Positions 31,720-43,250 are shown, counted from the stretch's first letter. The stretch: DNA of 64,000 bases from Cryptomeria japonica (GCF_030272615.1 NC_081410.1:566699152-566763151); one strand, 5' to 3'. The notes: generated by a model not told the origin, from the sequence alone. Numbers and translations are program-made.

Positions 31720-32611
31720 ATGCTTGGACTTGATCCTGATTTAGTCATGCATCACCTCACCATAGTAGAAGGAGCCAAACCTGTCAAGCAGAAGCTTCGT
31801 AAGATGCATCCTCAGATTGCAGTGCTAGTCAAAATAGAACTCAAGAAACTCCTAGATGTTGGTTTCATTAGACCAATTGATTATGCAGAATGGATCTACA
31901 ACATTGTGCTTGTTGGTAAACCAAAAGGGGGCATCCGCATTTGCACTGACTTCAAAGATTTGAATAAGGCCTGTCCTAAGGATGACTTCCCCCTACCAAA
32001 TATCGACATCATAGTAGATCTGACAGCAGGACATGCCATGCTTTCACTCATGGATGGCTTTTTCAAGATACAATCAGATAAAGATCGCAGCAGAAGATCA
32101 ACATAAAACAGCCTTCACATGTCCATGGGGCACATATTGCTGGAATGTAATGCCTTTCGGTCTAAAGAATGCAGGAGCGACCTATCAATGAGCAATGACC
32201 ACCATCTTCCATGACATGATGCATTCTATGATGGAAGATTATGTTGATGACTTACTAGCAAAATCACTCACCAGAGAAGGACATCTCAACATATTAGATA
32301 AAATCTTTGATAAACTGGAACAATACCATGTTCGACTCAACCCAAAGAAATGTGTCTTTGGAGTAACCTCCAGGAAGCTTCTAGGATACATTGTCTCAAG
32401 TAAAGGTATTGAGGTCGACCCAACAAAGGTAAAAGCAATCATGGACATGCCACCACCAAAGAATATCAGTCAGCTAAGAACATTACAAGGATGACTTCAA
32501 TCCATCCAAAGATTCATTGCACAATTGGCTGATAAGTGTCACCCATTCACACATCTGCTACACAAGAACATCCGCTTTCAATGGGATGCTAGATGCCAGC
32601 AAGCATTCTAG
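31720..32611 (+). pseudogene. pol: Element D reverse transcriptase, one frameshift
   Basis: RT palm: GFIRPIDYAEWI, GGIRICTDFKDLNKACPKDD, FPLPNIDIIVD, MLSLMDG, then a one-base insertion in a T-run near 32070 shifts the frame. It goes on with WNVMPFGLKNAGATYQ and the active site EDYVDDLL (YVDD near 32240), then KCVFGVTSRKLLGYIVSSKG. Stops at 32190, 32492 and 32609. Closely parallels element E. Confidence 0.92.
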
Positions 32612-33530
32612 ATGCTTAAAGACTATCTCATGAATACACCATTGTTGGTCCCACCAGATCCAAGTAGACCGTTATTACTCTATATCTCAGCAATAAGTAC
32701 AACATTGGGGGTACTACTGGCACAACATAATGTAGAAGGCAAAGAATGTGCCATCTACTACATCTCTTGCACACTGGTTGGTTATGAACTCAATTACACA
32801 CCTATTGAGCAGGATTGCCTAGCAGTAATCTTAGCAGCCACTAAACTAAGGCACTATCTGTTAACACATAAAGTACAACTAATTGCAAAGATTGATCCAC
32901 TCAAATACTTACTCAGTAAAGTAGCATTGACAGGCCGCTTGGCCAAATGGGTGATGATTCTAAGTGAATTTGACATCAAGTATGTGGACCGTAAGGCAAT
33001 CAAAGGTCAAGTTATTGCAGATCAGTTGGCCAATGCACCCCTCATAGGCGATCATCCTCTCATTTCTAATTTTCCAGATGAGGAGATATTCATGATCACA
33101 ACAACACAACCATGGAAACTATACTTTGATGGTTCATATACTAGGCATGGCTCTAGGGCAGGCATTTTGTTTATCACACCTCAAGGTGATAGCATCCTGA
33201 AGTCTTACAGGCTCACATTTCCATGCACCAACAACATAGCAGAGTATGAGGCATTGATCACAGGACTCAGGCTCACCGTACAATGGAAATTACAAGAACT
33301 ACAAGTATATGGTGACTCACAACTGGTCATTTGACAAGCAACAGATAAATATTAGACCAAGGATGATAAACTCTTGCCATATAAGAAAATGGTGGACACT
33401 TTAAAAGCATCATTTGCTACAATTACCTTTGAGAAAATACCAAGAGATCAAAATCAAGCTGCTGACGCCATGGCTACCATCGCATCTCTCCTAGATATTC
33501 CACAAAATTCAACATGCTACGAGTTCTTGG
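32612..33530 (+). pseudogene. pol: Element D dual RNase H (degenerate gypsy-type plus archaeal-type)
   Basis: First domain (32612-33040): LLLYISAISTTLGVLLAQ, where active gypsy RNase H has an Asp in LYTDAS; the Asp is gone here as in E, so it is degenerate. Second domain (33119-33480): LYFDGSYTRHGSRAGIL, NNIAEYEALITGL, VYGDSQLVI and QAADAMA, which keep the D-E-D-D residues of archaeal-type RNase H. This dual arrangement marks the Tat/Ogre branch. Stops at 33332 and 33353. Confidence 0.9.
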
Positions 33531-34863
33531 TAGAATAGCTTTGGATCCCCGCTTATGATATCCCTAAATCTAAGATGATATGTCACCTTGTTGGATCCGA
33601 ATCCCCATGGTACAGTGAGTTCTACACCTATCTCCGCGATCACACCCTTCCTCCCAACCAATCAAATAACCAATGTAAAACCTTCATTCACCAAATTGCT
33701 CAATATACCATTATTGCCAAAACCCTATACCGACGCAGTCTTGATGGTACTCTCCTTCAATGTCTGGAACAAGATGAGATAACAAAGGTCTTGGAAGAGA
33801 TACATGAAGGAATTTGTGGGACTCACTCAAGTGGTCCGTCACTAGCCAAGAAACTCTTGTGCATGGATACTATTGGCCATCTATGGAAAAAGACTCCTAC
33901 TACTTTGTCAGGAAGTGCAAAAAATGCCAAATTCATGGAGACCTAATACATGCACTAGCACAAGAATTGCAACCCATCACAACACCATGGCCTTTTTGTC
34001 AATCAGGTCTTGACCTTGTGGGTAAAATCCATCCATCTTCATCCAATGGCCACAAATTCACTATTATTGCCACCGAATATTTCACAAAGTGGATCGAAGT
34101 TGTTCCACTTACCCAAGTCACCGGCAAGTAGATCGCCTCATTCATCCTCAATTACATCATCTGCCGGTATGGTGTACCCATGTCCATCATCACAGATAAC
34201 GAACTTCCTTTCAAAAATCAAGATGTCAGTGAGCTCTGTGAGAAGTTTCATATCCAACACCGTTTTTCCACTCCCTATTACCCACAAGGCAATGGTTAGG
34301 CCGAAGCATCAAATAAAAACATATTGCAGATTCTAAAGAAGATAGTCAATGATTCCAGTTGTGATTGGCATGTTCAATTGAATCTAGCACTATGGGCATA
34401 TTGAACTAGCATTTGAACCCCTACATGCGCAACTCCTTACTCACTAGTCTATGGAGCAGAAGCTATCTTACCTATTGAGGTTGAGATACCATCTCTACGG
34501 GTTTCCTTACACAATCTCATTGATGACGAAGCCTATAGAGTATCCCATCTTCAGGACTTAGAGTTACTTGATGAGAAGCGACAAGCTGCATACAACCATC
34601 TCAAAGCCTATCAACAACACATGAGTAGAAGCTACAATCACCAAGTTAGACCTCGTACATTTGAGGTAGGTAATCTTGTTCTCTGAGAAAATCCTTGTAA
34701 CCAACCAAATAGAGAACATCAAGGAAAGTTTGAATCAAACTGGCTAGGTCCATATGTTATCACTGCTATATTTGGGTCTAGGGCATATCAGTTGGCTACT
34801 TCAGAAGGAGAACCGCTCACAAATCCAATCAACAACATGCACCTCAAATGGTTTAATACCTAA
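33531..34863 (+). pseudogene. pol: Element D integrase
   Basis: Zinc-binding HEGICGTHSSGPSLAKKL then, after a one-base shift near 33865, YYWPSMEKDSYYFVRKCKKC. Core: first Asp in GLDLVGKIHP (34012), second in ITDNELPFKNQD, Glu in the AEASN block after a stop. C-terminus: QVRPRTFEVGNLVL, NWLGPYVITAIFGSRAYQL, ends NNMHLKWFNT at TAA 34863. No chromodomain. Stops at 34131, 34298, 34402, 34414, 34685. Confidence 0.92.
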
Positions 34864-35275
34864 GCTGTACAGAGCATCAGGCTCCCCTGCATACCAGAAA
34901 AACAATCCAAAAACATTCAAATAAATGTCCTGAAGAAAATATAAAAACATCAAAATAGTAAAGAAAAATCATGCATCCAAATGGTGAACAAACACTCCGG
35001 TGGCACCTTGGGTAAGTGCAATGGTGAAAACCTGGCAAACAGGCGCCACTCGTAAAGGCTATGGCTCTATTATCTTTCAAGATCGTTATGATCACACTCA
35101 TTACATACACACATTCATCCATCCAAACCATGGCTTGTTATTTAATCTGTAATCAAAGAAAGTACTTCATGCATCTTGCATCCCACTTTTTCATAGTCAT
35201 GTCTAAACTTGGGGGCAATGCCCTTAAATCTAGTTGATGGAAGTAGATTCTACATTACTTGTGATTCATTGGGTT
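34864..35275 (+). other. Post-pol noncoding block of D (conserved with E), up to F insertion
   Basis: Contains GGTGGCACCTTGGGTAAGTG and ATGGTGAAAACC-type repeats at 34985-35060, matched by E at 55085-55165, and ATGGCTTGTTATT (matched at about 55260). The last five bases, GGGTT (35271-35275), are the left target duplication of F. Confidence 0.7.
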
Positions 35276-36522
35276 TGTAGTGTCCTAAAATTGTGACACT
35301 TGCAATTTCGACTGCTTTTGGGTCTTCATGATAGCGGCGCAACGTTGAACCTGAATGGAGACCCCGAAACCTATTTACAACACCAAAAACTGCATTTTTC
35401 CACACCCTGGCCTGATCCCTCCTTGCACCCTACTGTCCCAGGAGGTGGGACCATGGCGCCCAGCGCCCTGGTCCCCCAGGACCATGGCGTCCAGCACCCT
35501 GGTCCCTGGCCCTATTTTGGGCCCGGTCTCTTTTGGGCATCGGGTCTTTAAGTTTTCAAATTGGAAAATAATGTTTCCTGGTTGGCCTAAGGTCGGGAAA
35601 ATCAGTCTATCAGCCCTAATTGACAAGTATATAAACTACATTTCCTCTCCCATTTGAGGAGGTGGAAAAAAAAGGAAATGAGTAGGAACAAGACGTGGAA
35701 GCGATATTCAAATATTCAAACATTCAAGCATTCAAGCATTCCTTCAAACAATTGAACATTCTAAGTCTCCATTCAAGGCTAAGTGTTACATTCAAGACAA
35801 GGATTCAACCATTGAAGAGGAGATCACATACAACTTACAACATACAACATACTACATACATTACACCTTCGCATGTAAGAATACAAACATTCTTACAACA
35901 AGGTATCAGTACTTGTTTACATTACAAACATTTACATTTACAGCATTCTCATTTCTTGGTTAATTCCAAAACTGGGGTTTGACCTAAAGGAAAACCCCTC
36001 ATCCCTAACCCCCCAATCATCCTCTCTTTTCTGTGTGTAGGTTGCAGGTACGCAGCTGTAATTGAAGATCTGGAATCCTTGTGCAGAGACGAACAGATCC
36101 CCCTTCGTTTCGCGGATTTTTCGGAGGACCGTGTGCATGCCGGGCGCCATCGTCCTGTCAACTTTCGCTCAAATTTGCAAAACAGCACCGTCCCGACATT
36201 TTACTACTAATTCCAGGTCCGCAGCTTAATCCCATATCCCTATCTCTGTTTATAAGCGAATCTTTCCTACTTTACATGCATTCCTAGTTCAATCTTTCTA
36301 TCTACATTCTTTACAAAAGAGGGTATCCTTGATGTCTTAACCCTTGAAACTCATTTAGAATCCAATCTTGCATTGTGTGGGATTGGATCTTGTGGGTTTC
36401 AACCCCTCTTTTGAATGTAAAGTCTCTCCTAAGTGAAAACCATCAACCCTAGTGACTCTCCCTTCTCTCTCCTTGGAGTTGGGGAGGGGAGAACAACTAG
36501 GGTTTGATTTTTCCGCTTTACA
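35276..36522 (+). repeat. Element F 5' LTR
   Basis: Starts TGTAGTGTCCTAAAATTGTG, ends TTCCGCTTTACA. TATATAAA at 35628-35635. It has an about 78-bp GC-rich stretch (35450-35528) with two copies of ACCATGGCGYCCAGCRCCCT that the 3' LTR lacks. Confidence 0.95.
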
Positions 36523-36525
36523 TTT

Positions 36526-36543
36526 TGGTGAACCCGATGTGAA
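36526..36543 (+). other. Primer-binding site of F (same as D)
   Basis: TGGTGAACCCGATGTGAA differs at one base from the D site at 24886. Confidence 0.75.
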
Positions 36544-36888
36544 CATCCTCATTCTGATTATTCATGGTTAGATCTGAAAAATTTGCTTCCCTAATTACAT
36601 TTCCATGTTTGATCTTTTGCAAATTTTAGAGGCTAATTGCATAAAAACCCTAAAATTTTCTTTTTAGTAATTAAACTTGTGGAATGTTTAATTGTTAATG
36701 CTTGTTTCAGATCTACCCTTCTATTGCAAATTATCAATTCATATTTGTGCTTTAATTCTGAAAATTAAGTGGTTAAATGTCAAAACCCTAATTTTTAAGA
36801 CCTTCTTGATTCAACCTTTGACTGATAATTTCACTAATCAAAACACTTCCAAATCGGCTGTAACTTTGGATTCCGCAATAAAATCACA

Positions 36889-37605
36889 ATATCTTTCATC
36901 CCTGAAAATTTGGAAAAAAGTTGTGAGGACCGTGTGCACCTCGAGCGCCATCGTCCCCAACATTTTTTTCGAAATTTCGGGAGCTAGATCTTACTGTATT
37001 TTTCTGCTAAAATTCGGAATTTTGGCTGATTTTATCAAATTTAACACTTTCAAAATTAAAGTCAAAGTTGGTCTAGCGATTGCTTGGATTGAGGCTTATA
37101 ATCATTCAAAAATTGTTGAAATTGAAATTTGTGTTAAAATTGTGTTTCTTACAGTCCTAAATCTGAAAAGTGTGTTGGCATTCATTCGAAATTTCAGTGT
37201 TTTATTCAAATTTTTGCAGTTTGTGACTTTTGAAATTAAGTGTTTAATTGCAACAACCTTGATTTCCACTTTCAAATTTGAATTTTGCATGAAATCAAGT
37301 TAACTTTTAAATTTCTAAGCCTGCATTGCTTTCAGTATTCCCTCTAAAATCATAAAATTCAAAATTTCAGTTTCCCTCTCTTTTTCAAGATTCAAATTTT
37401 ACATTTTTCAACAATCTTGGTAGGGTTCAATTTTGAGATTGCAACTTTAATTTGGCCTATCTACAGATCATAAAATCACTCAATTTTTTCAGATTAGCTT
37501 TAAAATCATCATAACTTTCATCCCTGAAAATTTCAAAAAAAGTTGTGAGGACCGTGTGCACTCCGTTCGCCACGGTCCCGGACATTTTTTCTGAAATTTT
37601 GGGAG
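36889..37605 (+). repeat. F leader: two copies of a 95-bp hairpin module
   Basis: Blocks at about 36889-36985 and 37510-37605 share CTTTCATCCCTGAAAATTT, AAAGTTGTGAGGACCGTGTG and a CGAAATTTCGGGAG-like end. The second holds a perfect 8-bp stem GGACCGTG/CACGGTCC (37549-37578). Related single units lie in the LTRs (36126-36155, 42839-42869). The 203-codon open frame over this interval looks accidental. Confidence 0.75.
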
Positions 37606-37706
37606 ATTGTCCTGATTGCATTTAACAGCTTAAATCTAGGAGATTGGTTGATTTTATTGAAATTTGCTACCTCTAAAATTCAAAATCTTCTCTCTCTCTT
37701 TAGTGC

Positions 37707-39281
37707 ATGAGTTTTACAACAATAAGCCCTACTTACACTATTCCCGTTAGACGAAGCCTTAGAATTAAGTCTTTCCAAGGTGTAATTACCGAGGAGATGG
37801 AACCTAATTTGAATGGCCTTTTTAACGAGGACATGGGTAATTCCTCTAATCCTCTTAATGATGAAGAAGCTCTCCATGAAGTTTCTGTAGAACAACTTTC
37901 AAAATTGGATAACCAATTTGATGATTTTCAACAATGGATGTCTCAAGAATACCCCGATAGTCAAGCTCTTCCTTTAATTGAAGGTCTAAAACGTATGGTT
38001 CAAAGTGATAAGAATGGAATTGATATTTTGCGTAGTATTGCACACATTGTGGATTCGAATGTGATGCCTATGAAAAGTTGTGCCGAAACCTTAGGTTATA
38101 CACAACCTCCTACTCAAGATCATTCTATTCCTTTGACAACTTCTATTTCTAGTATACCTACTTTTACATCAAACATAATGACTACTTCAATACAAGACAT
38201 TCCTCCTATGATCACTAGTCATGGGGGCAATCCCTCTTCTTCAATCAACCCTCTTCCTTCATTCAATCCAACTTCTTCATTCATTCCTTCAATAAGTGTT
38301 CCTATTATATCTCCACAAATGAACATGATGCAAGGGGGCAATTCATTTAACCCTTCCATTCCTCCTTGTAGTGTTCCTCCTTTCCAATCATCTCCTATGA
38401 CTAACTATCATAGTGTCCCACCACGTTACTCTCAATCAATACCTTCTTTCAATAACATAATACCTCCATCACAATCTAACATGTCTAATATGAACTCTTC
38501 GACTGAAGCGACCATTAACAATCTTGCACAAACTGTCTCTTCTTTACAGCAACAAATTGCCTCTATGAATCAATCTAAGTTTAGTGTGCCCACATTTGAT
38601 GTTGCAAGCTCACTTTCTCTTGACATTGTTCGAGCTATCCCCCCTAAACATGTTGAAATTCTGCATTTGGAGCTTTATAATGGTAAGGGTGATCCTCTAA
38701 CACATGTTAAGACCTTTCAAACAATATGTACTGATTTTGCTTATGACCAAAGGTTGCTTGCAAAACTGTTTACTAGAACATTAAGAGATAAAGCCCTACA
38801 ATGGTATTGCTCGTTGCCTTCTTATTCTATTACTTCTTTCGAACAACTTGCAAATGCTTTTATTCAACAATTTCAAAACAATATAAGTCCTAAAGTTACT
38901 TTGATTGATTTAATGCATTGTAAACAAGGTGTTAAAGAAAAAGTGACTGATTTCATTGGTAGATATAAGCATTTGTATGCTCAAATTTCTTTTCCAGTGC
39001 CTGACAATGATATTCAAAGAATCTTTATTTCTAATTTACAAAAAGATATTAGAGAAAAACTTCTGTTTTCTGAGTTTACTTCTTTCCAACAGTTGTGCGC
39101 AACTCTTCACAATTATCAATTGACTGTGAGTCAAATGGAACAAGCAAATCCTATGGCTCCGAGTGATAAGGGTGATTGTAGTCAACAACCATTTGGGAAG
39201 TTCAAACCAAACAGAGAGTCCATTAAATTCAATGAAAACATCATCAACAACAATGTGATCAGGTGTGCCTCCTATTTCTAA
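37707..39281 (+). CDS. gag: Element F Gag
   Basis: ATG at 37707 (MSFTTISPTYTIPVRRSLRI), open for 524 residues. An acidic N-terminal third, a Ser/Pro/Asn-rich middle, a short coiled segment (NNLAQTVSSLQQQIASM) and the Retrotrans_gag core: ELYNGKGDPLTHVKTFQTIC, KLFTRTLRDKALQWYCSLP, FEQLANAFIQQF, LMHCKQGVKEKVTDFIGRY. A pyrimidine tract CTTCTCTCTCTCTTTAG sits just before the ATG. A frameshift near 39265 ends it; the next segment follows in +1. Confidence 0.92.
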   Translation: MSFTTISPTYTIPVRRSLRIKSFQGVITEEMEPNLNGLFNEDMGNSSNPLNDEEALHEVSVEQLSKLDNQFDDFQQWMSQEYPDSQALPLIEGLKRMVQSDKNGIDILRSIAHIVDSNVMPMKSCAETLGYTQPPTQDHSIPLTTSISSIPTFTSNIMTTSIQDIPPMITSHGGNPSSSINPLPSFNPTSSFIPSISVPIISPQMNMMQGGNSFNPSIPPCSVPPFQSSPMTNYHSVPPRYSQSIPSFNNIIPPSQSNMSNMNSSTEATINNLAQTVSSLQQQIASMNQSKFSVPTFDVASSLSLDIVRAIPPKHVEILHLELYNGKGDPLTHVKTFQTICTDFAYDQRLLAKLFTRTLRDKALQWYCSLPSYSITSFEQLANAFIQQFQNNISPKVTLIDLMHCKQGVKEKVTDFIGRYKHLYAQISFPVPDNDIQRIFISNLQKDIREKLLFSEFTSFQQLCATLHNYQLTVSQMEQANPMAPSDKGDCSQQPFGKFKPNRESIKFNENIINNNVIRCASYF

Positions 39282-40165
39282 GTTTTTCAAGAAAGAAAGA
39301 AAGTTTACTCCTTTGAATGAATCATTGCATAGTATTATGAATAAGTTATTGGAACAAAATGTGCTTACTCTTCCTCCTATAAGGCAAATAGATCCTGCAA
39401 AGATTAATTCACCCTATTTTGATAACAAATCTTTTTGTCAATTTCATCATCATCCTGGGCATGATACTGAAAAATGTTTTGCTTTAAAGGGTAAAATTCA
39501 AGATTTGATTGATAATAATACTATCTCTATTTCTGGTGTGAATGGTAAAGGCAACACATCTGTAGCTCCTCCTAACCAAAATCTTCAGATTTTTACTTAT
39601 CCATTACCTTCTCATACCTCTACTACTGATTCCTCTGTCTCACCTGATGATCTTGTGTCCATGACTCCGAATGTGATTAACTTTGTAGAGCAGCAGAAAA
39701 TCCCTAAAGAACCTTCCATCACATTTGATTCCAGTGAAACTATCAGGGCACCTGATGGTCCTTTATATATAGTTGCAAAAGTCAAGAATACACCTTGTCG
39801 TGGAGTGCTTATTGATCCTTCTTGTATGGTTAATATCATTACTGAAGAATTTCTTTTTACTTTGCAATTGAATCAAGTGATCTATGATGAAACGAATGTG
39901 GTTGTGAAACTATTTGATGCATTTTCTTCTCCTGCAATTGGTTCTATTACATTACCTGTTGAGGTCCATAACAAATCCCTTGATGTGGACTTTGCTATTA
40001 TTCCATCATCCGAACAATTTCGTGTGAAGCTAGGCTATCCTTGGCTATCTTCCATGAAAGCTATTGCTTCTCCTATTCATAAGTGTTTGAAATTTCCCCA
40101 TAATGGTGAAGTTGCTACTGTCAATCATAGTCTCTTTAAACCAGCTAAAAGAACTTCTAGCGTTC
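39265..40165 (+). pseudogene. Element F Gag finger and protease-like domain
   Basis: Runs in +1 relative to Gag: PPISKFFKKERKFTPLNESL matches the TPLGEP segment of D and E. Then the finger FCQFHHHPGHDTEKC. A protease-like fold follows at about 39750-40140: RGVLIDPSCMVNIITEE (D-P-S where D-S/T-G is expected), FRVKLGYPWLSSMKAIASPI, CLKFPHNGEVATV. The catalytic motif is altered, so activity is doubtful. A compensating shift near 40165 returns to the Gag frame. Confidence 0.85.
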
Positions 40166-41138
40166 CGTTCCTATTGATTACTTTTGGCCTAAACAATTCC
40201 AATCTCTTCCTCCGCGAAGTGATCATCTTTTCAAATCTTATCAAAAGTGGAAAAAAGATATGATCCTATCTCTAAGTGAACCTAGAACACCCAAACTTGA
40301 CATTCCTATCATTCTTGAGAAGGAAGTTCTTCCTTTGAAAGATAAAACTAATGTCTTTCCTAAAGAAGATTCCCAACCTATCCCTATGAATGTGACTATG
40401 TCTATATCTAATAAACTTCCTAAAAGTAGACCTATACCTCCTCATCATGATGGACTTGGTCTCCTTCCTAAACCAAATATTCCTCCTTTATATGGAGCAG
40501 TTCCTCCTCCTTCCTCTTATGGAGAGAAGAGACCTTCCTCTTCTCCTATTATTCAACCTAAGAGACTACAACCTAAACACCCAAGTGAAAAGGATGAGAA
40601 CATTCCTCCTCCTCAATCTTCTCAACTCCCTACTAAGACTAGACGAAATCGTTCTGCACGTGAATGCCGACGAAAGCGTCGTCTTAGAGCTCAGGCAGCT
40701 GCCTTTCAAACTTTGCAATCCCCAAAAACACCTTCAGCCAATATTATTCCATTTTCTCCTCAGCCGACGATTGAGCCGAAATCTCCTAAACATAAGATGC
40801 ATGATGGTCTTGATCCTGTACGAGTTAAAGATCCTATTTTTATAAATCTTGATGATGATATAGATGAAAATGTTATTCATGATGAAAATGTTACTCCTGT
40901 TCATTCTGATAGTGAATATGAATATGTTGATGTTGATAACCATCTATCTAACGAATTTTCTAAAGCACTTATCCTAGCTCCTAGACAAGAACACCGTGGC
41001 TTGGGGTATGAACATAGCCCTTGTTTGGATCTTGTGATAGCTCCATCTGCTGTGTTGGATGTTCCTCCTCTAGCGTGTTTCCTACCTTCCCGAAATATTG
41101 ATCAGCAAGATCGGGGGGTAGATGACGTGCTAGACTAG
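40166..41138 (+). CDS. Element F C-terminal basic, Pro-rich region
   Basis: Back in the Gag frame, open to TAG 41136, and readable from the shift near 40165, so the ATG at 40260 need not be a start. Pro/Ser-rich with a basic cluster TRRNRSARECRRKRRLRAQA (about 40650-40705), then acidic DDDIDENVIHDENV. GLGLLPKPNIPPLYGA resembles the end of the G-patch segment of the autonomous elements. No RT motif. Function unknown. Confidence 0.75.
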
Positions 41139-41382
41139 TTCATTAGCATAGCAGACTCTCTTCTCCTCTCTTTTGTTACTTCTTCTATGTGTTACTCTCA
41201 TTCTTCTATTTGTTGTCCTTGGTGTTGTCTTCCTACCTTCCCGAAATATTGATCAGCAAGATCGGGGGGTAGATGATGTGCTAGACTAGTTCATTAGCAT
41301 AGCAGACTCTCTTCTCCTCTCTTTTGTTACTTCTTCTATGTGTTACTCTCATTCTTCTATTTGTTGTCCTTGGTGTTGTCTA
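41081..41382 (+). repeat. 151-bp tandem duplication in F
   Basis: Two near-identical copies starting CCTACCTTCCCGAAATATTG at 41081 and 41232, so the end of the reading region (IDQQDRGVDDVLD and its stop) is duplicated. Only one or two substitutions separate them, so the duplication is recent. Confidence 0.92.
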
Positions 41383-42029
41383 CTTGAGGATGATGCAAAA
41401 CATTTAGATCTCTTTTGGTCTCTCTCATGTTGACTCAAAAGACACATGTGTTCCCTTCTTCTAGGTGACCTTCCTTGATTGGGGAATGAAGAACAATTAT
41501 GCATACATACATATGATATACATGAATTATCATACAGCATACTGACCCTGAGAAAAGCGAAGTCACCTTGTGCTTTGTGTTTTGTGTCTATTATCCTTGG
41601 GCTTATCTCACACTTGGGGGCTAAATCCTTGTGATAACATGCTCCTTTCTCATTTCTTATATGTATCACTACCTTAAAGCAATCACCCCCGGTGAGGCGT
41701 GTGCGATCGCTTTAACGTAGGGGGGCATACATCCCGTTCATATCTTTTCAAGATACCTGAAAATTTCTTGACAAATTTAGCTTTGCCTTGAAAATTTTTG
41801 ATATCTTTCTTGCATGACTCATAGTGAGGGAACCTTACTACTGACAGTCATGGTTCTTCCTCGTGATCTTCCCTTTTACTTTGTCAATTGAAGTCGTAAG
41901 ATCCTTAGTCCACTGGGGGCTTGGTGTATCTTGCCTCCTTGATGTGGTGAAAGTTTTTCAATGTTGTTTCCTTGTACTTTACCGAAAGTATGAGCGTACA
42001 CTTATACTCCCGCTAAAGTGGGGGCTAAA
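41383..42029 (+). other. F 3' noncoding region and polypurine tract
   Basis: No coding signature. Contains two ACTTGGGGGCTAAAT / CACTGGGGGCTTGG phrases and ends with AAAGTGGGGGCTAAA (42015-42029) directly before the LTR, the plus-strand primer. Confidence 0.75.
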
Positions 42030-43236
42030 TGTAGCATCCTAAAATTGCGACAATTGCAATTTCGACTGCATTTGGGTCTTCACGATGGCGGCGCAACGTT
42101 GAACCTGAATGGAGACCCCGAAACCTGTTTACAACACCAAAAATTGCATTTTTCAACACTCTGGCCTGATCCCTCCTTGCACCCTGTTGTCCCGGGAGGT
42201 GGGCGCATGGGCCTGGTCTCTTTTGGGCATCGGGTCTTTAAGTTTGCAAATTGGAAAATAATGTTTCCTGGTCAGCCTAAGGTCGGGAAAATTAGTCTAT
42301 CAGCCCTAATTGACAAGTATATAAACTACATTTCCTCTCCCATTTGAGGAGGTGGAAAAAAAAGGAAATGAGGAGGTGGAAAAAAAAGGAAATGAGCAGG
42401 AACAAGACGTGGAAGCGATATTCAAATATTCAAACATTCAAGCATTCAAGCATTCCTTCAAACAATTGAGCATTCTAAGTCTCCATTCAAGGCTAAGTGT
42501 TGCATTCAAGACAAGGATTCAACCATTGAAGAGGAGATCACATACAACTTACAACATACAACATACTACATACATTACACCTTCGCATGTAAGAATACAA
42601 ATATTCTTACAACAAGGTATCAGTACTTGTTTACATTACAAACATTTACATTTACAACATTCTCATTTCTTGGTTAATTCCAAAACCGGGGTTTGACATA
42701 AAGGCAAACCCCTCATCCCTAACCCCCCAATCGTCCTCTCTTTTCTGTGTGTAGGTTGTAGGTACGCAGCTGTAATTGAAGATCTGGAATCCTTGTGCAG
42801 AGATGAACAAATCCCCCTTCGTTTCGCGGATTTTTCGGAGGACTGTGTGCACGCCGGGCGCCATCGTCTTGTCAACTTTCGCTCAAATTTGCAGAACAGC
42901 ACCGTCCTGACATTTTACTGCTAATTCCAGGTCCGCAGCTTCATCCCATATCCCTATCTCTGTTTATAAGTGAATCTTTCCTACTTTACATGCATTCCTA
43001 GTTCAATCTTTCTATCTACATTCTTTACAAAAGAGGGTATCCTTGATGTCTTAACCCTTGAAACTCATTTAGAATCCAATCTTGCATTGTGTGGGATTGG
43101 ATCTTGTGGGTTTCAACCCCTCTTTTGAATGTAAAGTCTCTCCTAAGTGAAAACCATCAACCCTAGTGACTCTCCCTTCTCTCTCCTTGGAGTTGGGGAG
43201 GGGAGAACAACTAGGGTTTGATTTTTCCGCTTTACA
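42030..43236 (+). repeat. Element F 3' LTR
   Basis: Starts TGTAGCATCCTAAAATTGCG, ends CGCTTTACA. Lacks the GC-rich 78 bp of the 5' LTR and has a duplicated 24-bp unit AGGAGGTGGAAAAAAAAGGA (42342-42390). Substitutions are dense in the first about 170 bp and rare afterwards. Confidence 0.95.
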
Positions 43237-43241
43237 GGGTT
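43237..43241 (+). other. Target duplication of F, right copy (GGGTT)
   Basis: Identical to 35271-35275. Confidence 0.93.
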
Positions 43242-43250
43242 CAACATTCA

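Larger units (their letters stand above)
35276..43236 (+). mobile_element. Element F: non-autonomous Ty3/gypsy with gag but no RT or integrase
   Basis: LTRs 35276-36522 and 42030-43236; target duplication GGGTT on both sides (35271-35275, 43237-43241). Contents: primer site equal to that of D, leader with hairpin repeats, one long gag-protease-tail reading region, purine tract. After 41138 there is no RT, RNase H or integrase, and the 3' noncoding part is only 0.9 kb. Fits the class of LTR elements that keep GAG alone and borrow pol. Confidence 0.92.

Noticed and set aside
35375-35657. Overlapping open frames in the F LTR, repeated in the other LTR.
   Set aside because: GC-rich LTR sequence without codon signal; the 3' LTR has lost the middle of them.
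36692-37303. A 203-codon open frame in the F leader.
   Set aside because: AT-rich, Phe/Ile/Leu/Lys composition, no family features, and it overlaps the hairpin repeats; likely chance.
40260-40263. ATGA stop-start overlap between two F reading frames, as if for coupled re-initiation.
   Set aside because: The downstream frame is already readable from about 40165 with sequence that continues the protease region, so a frameshift, not a new start, explains the two frames.
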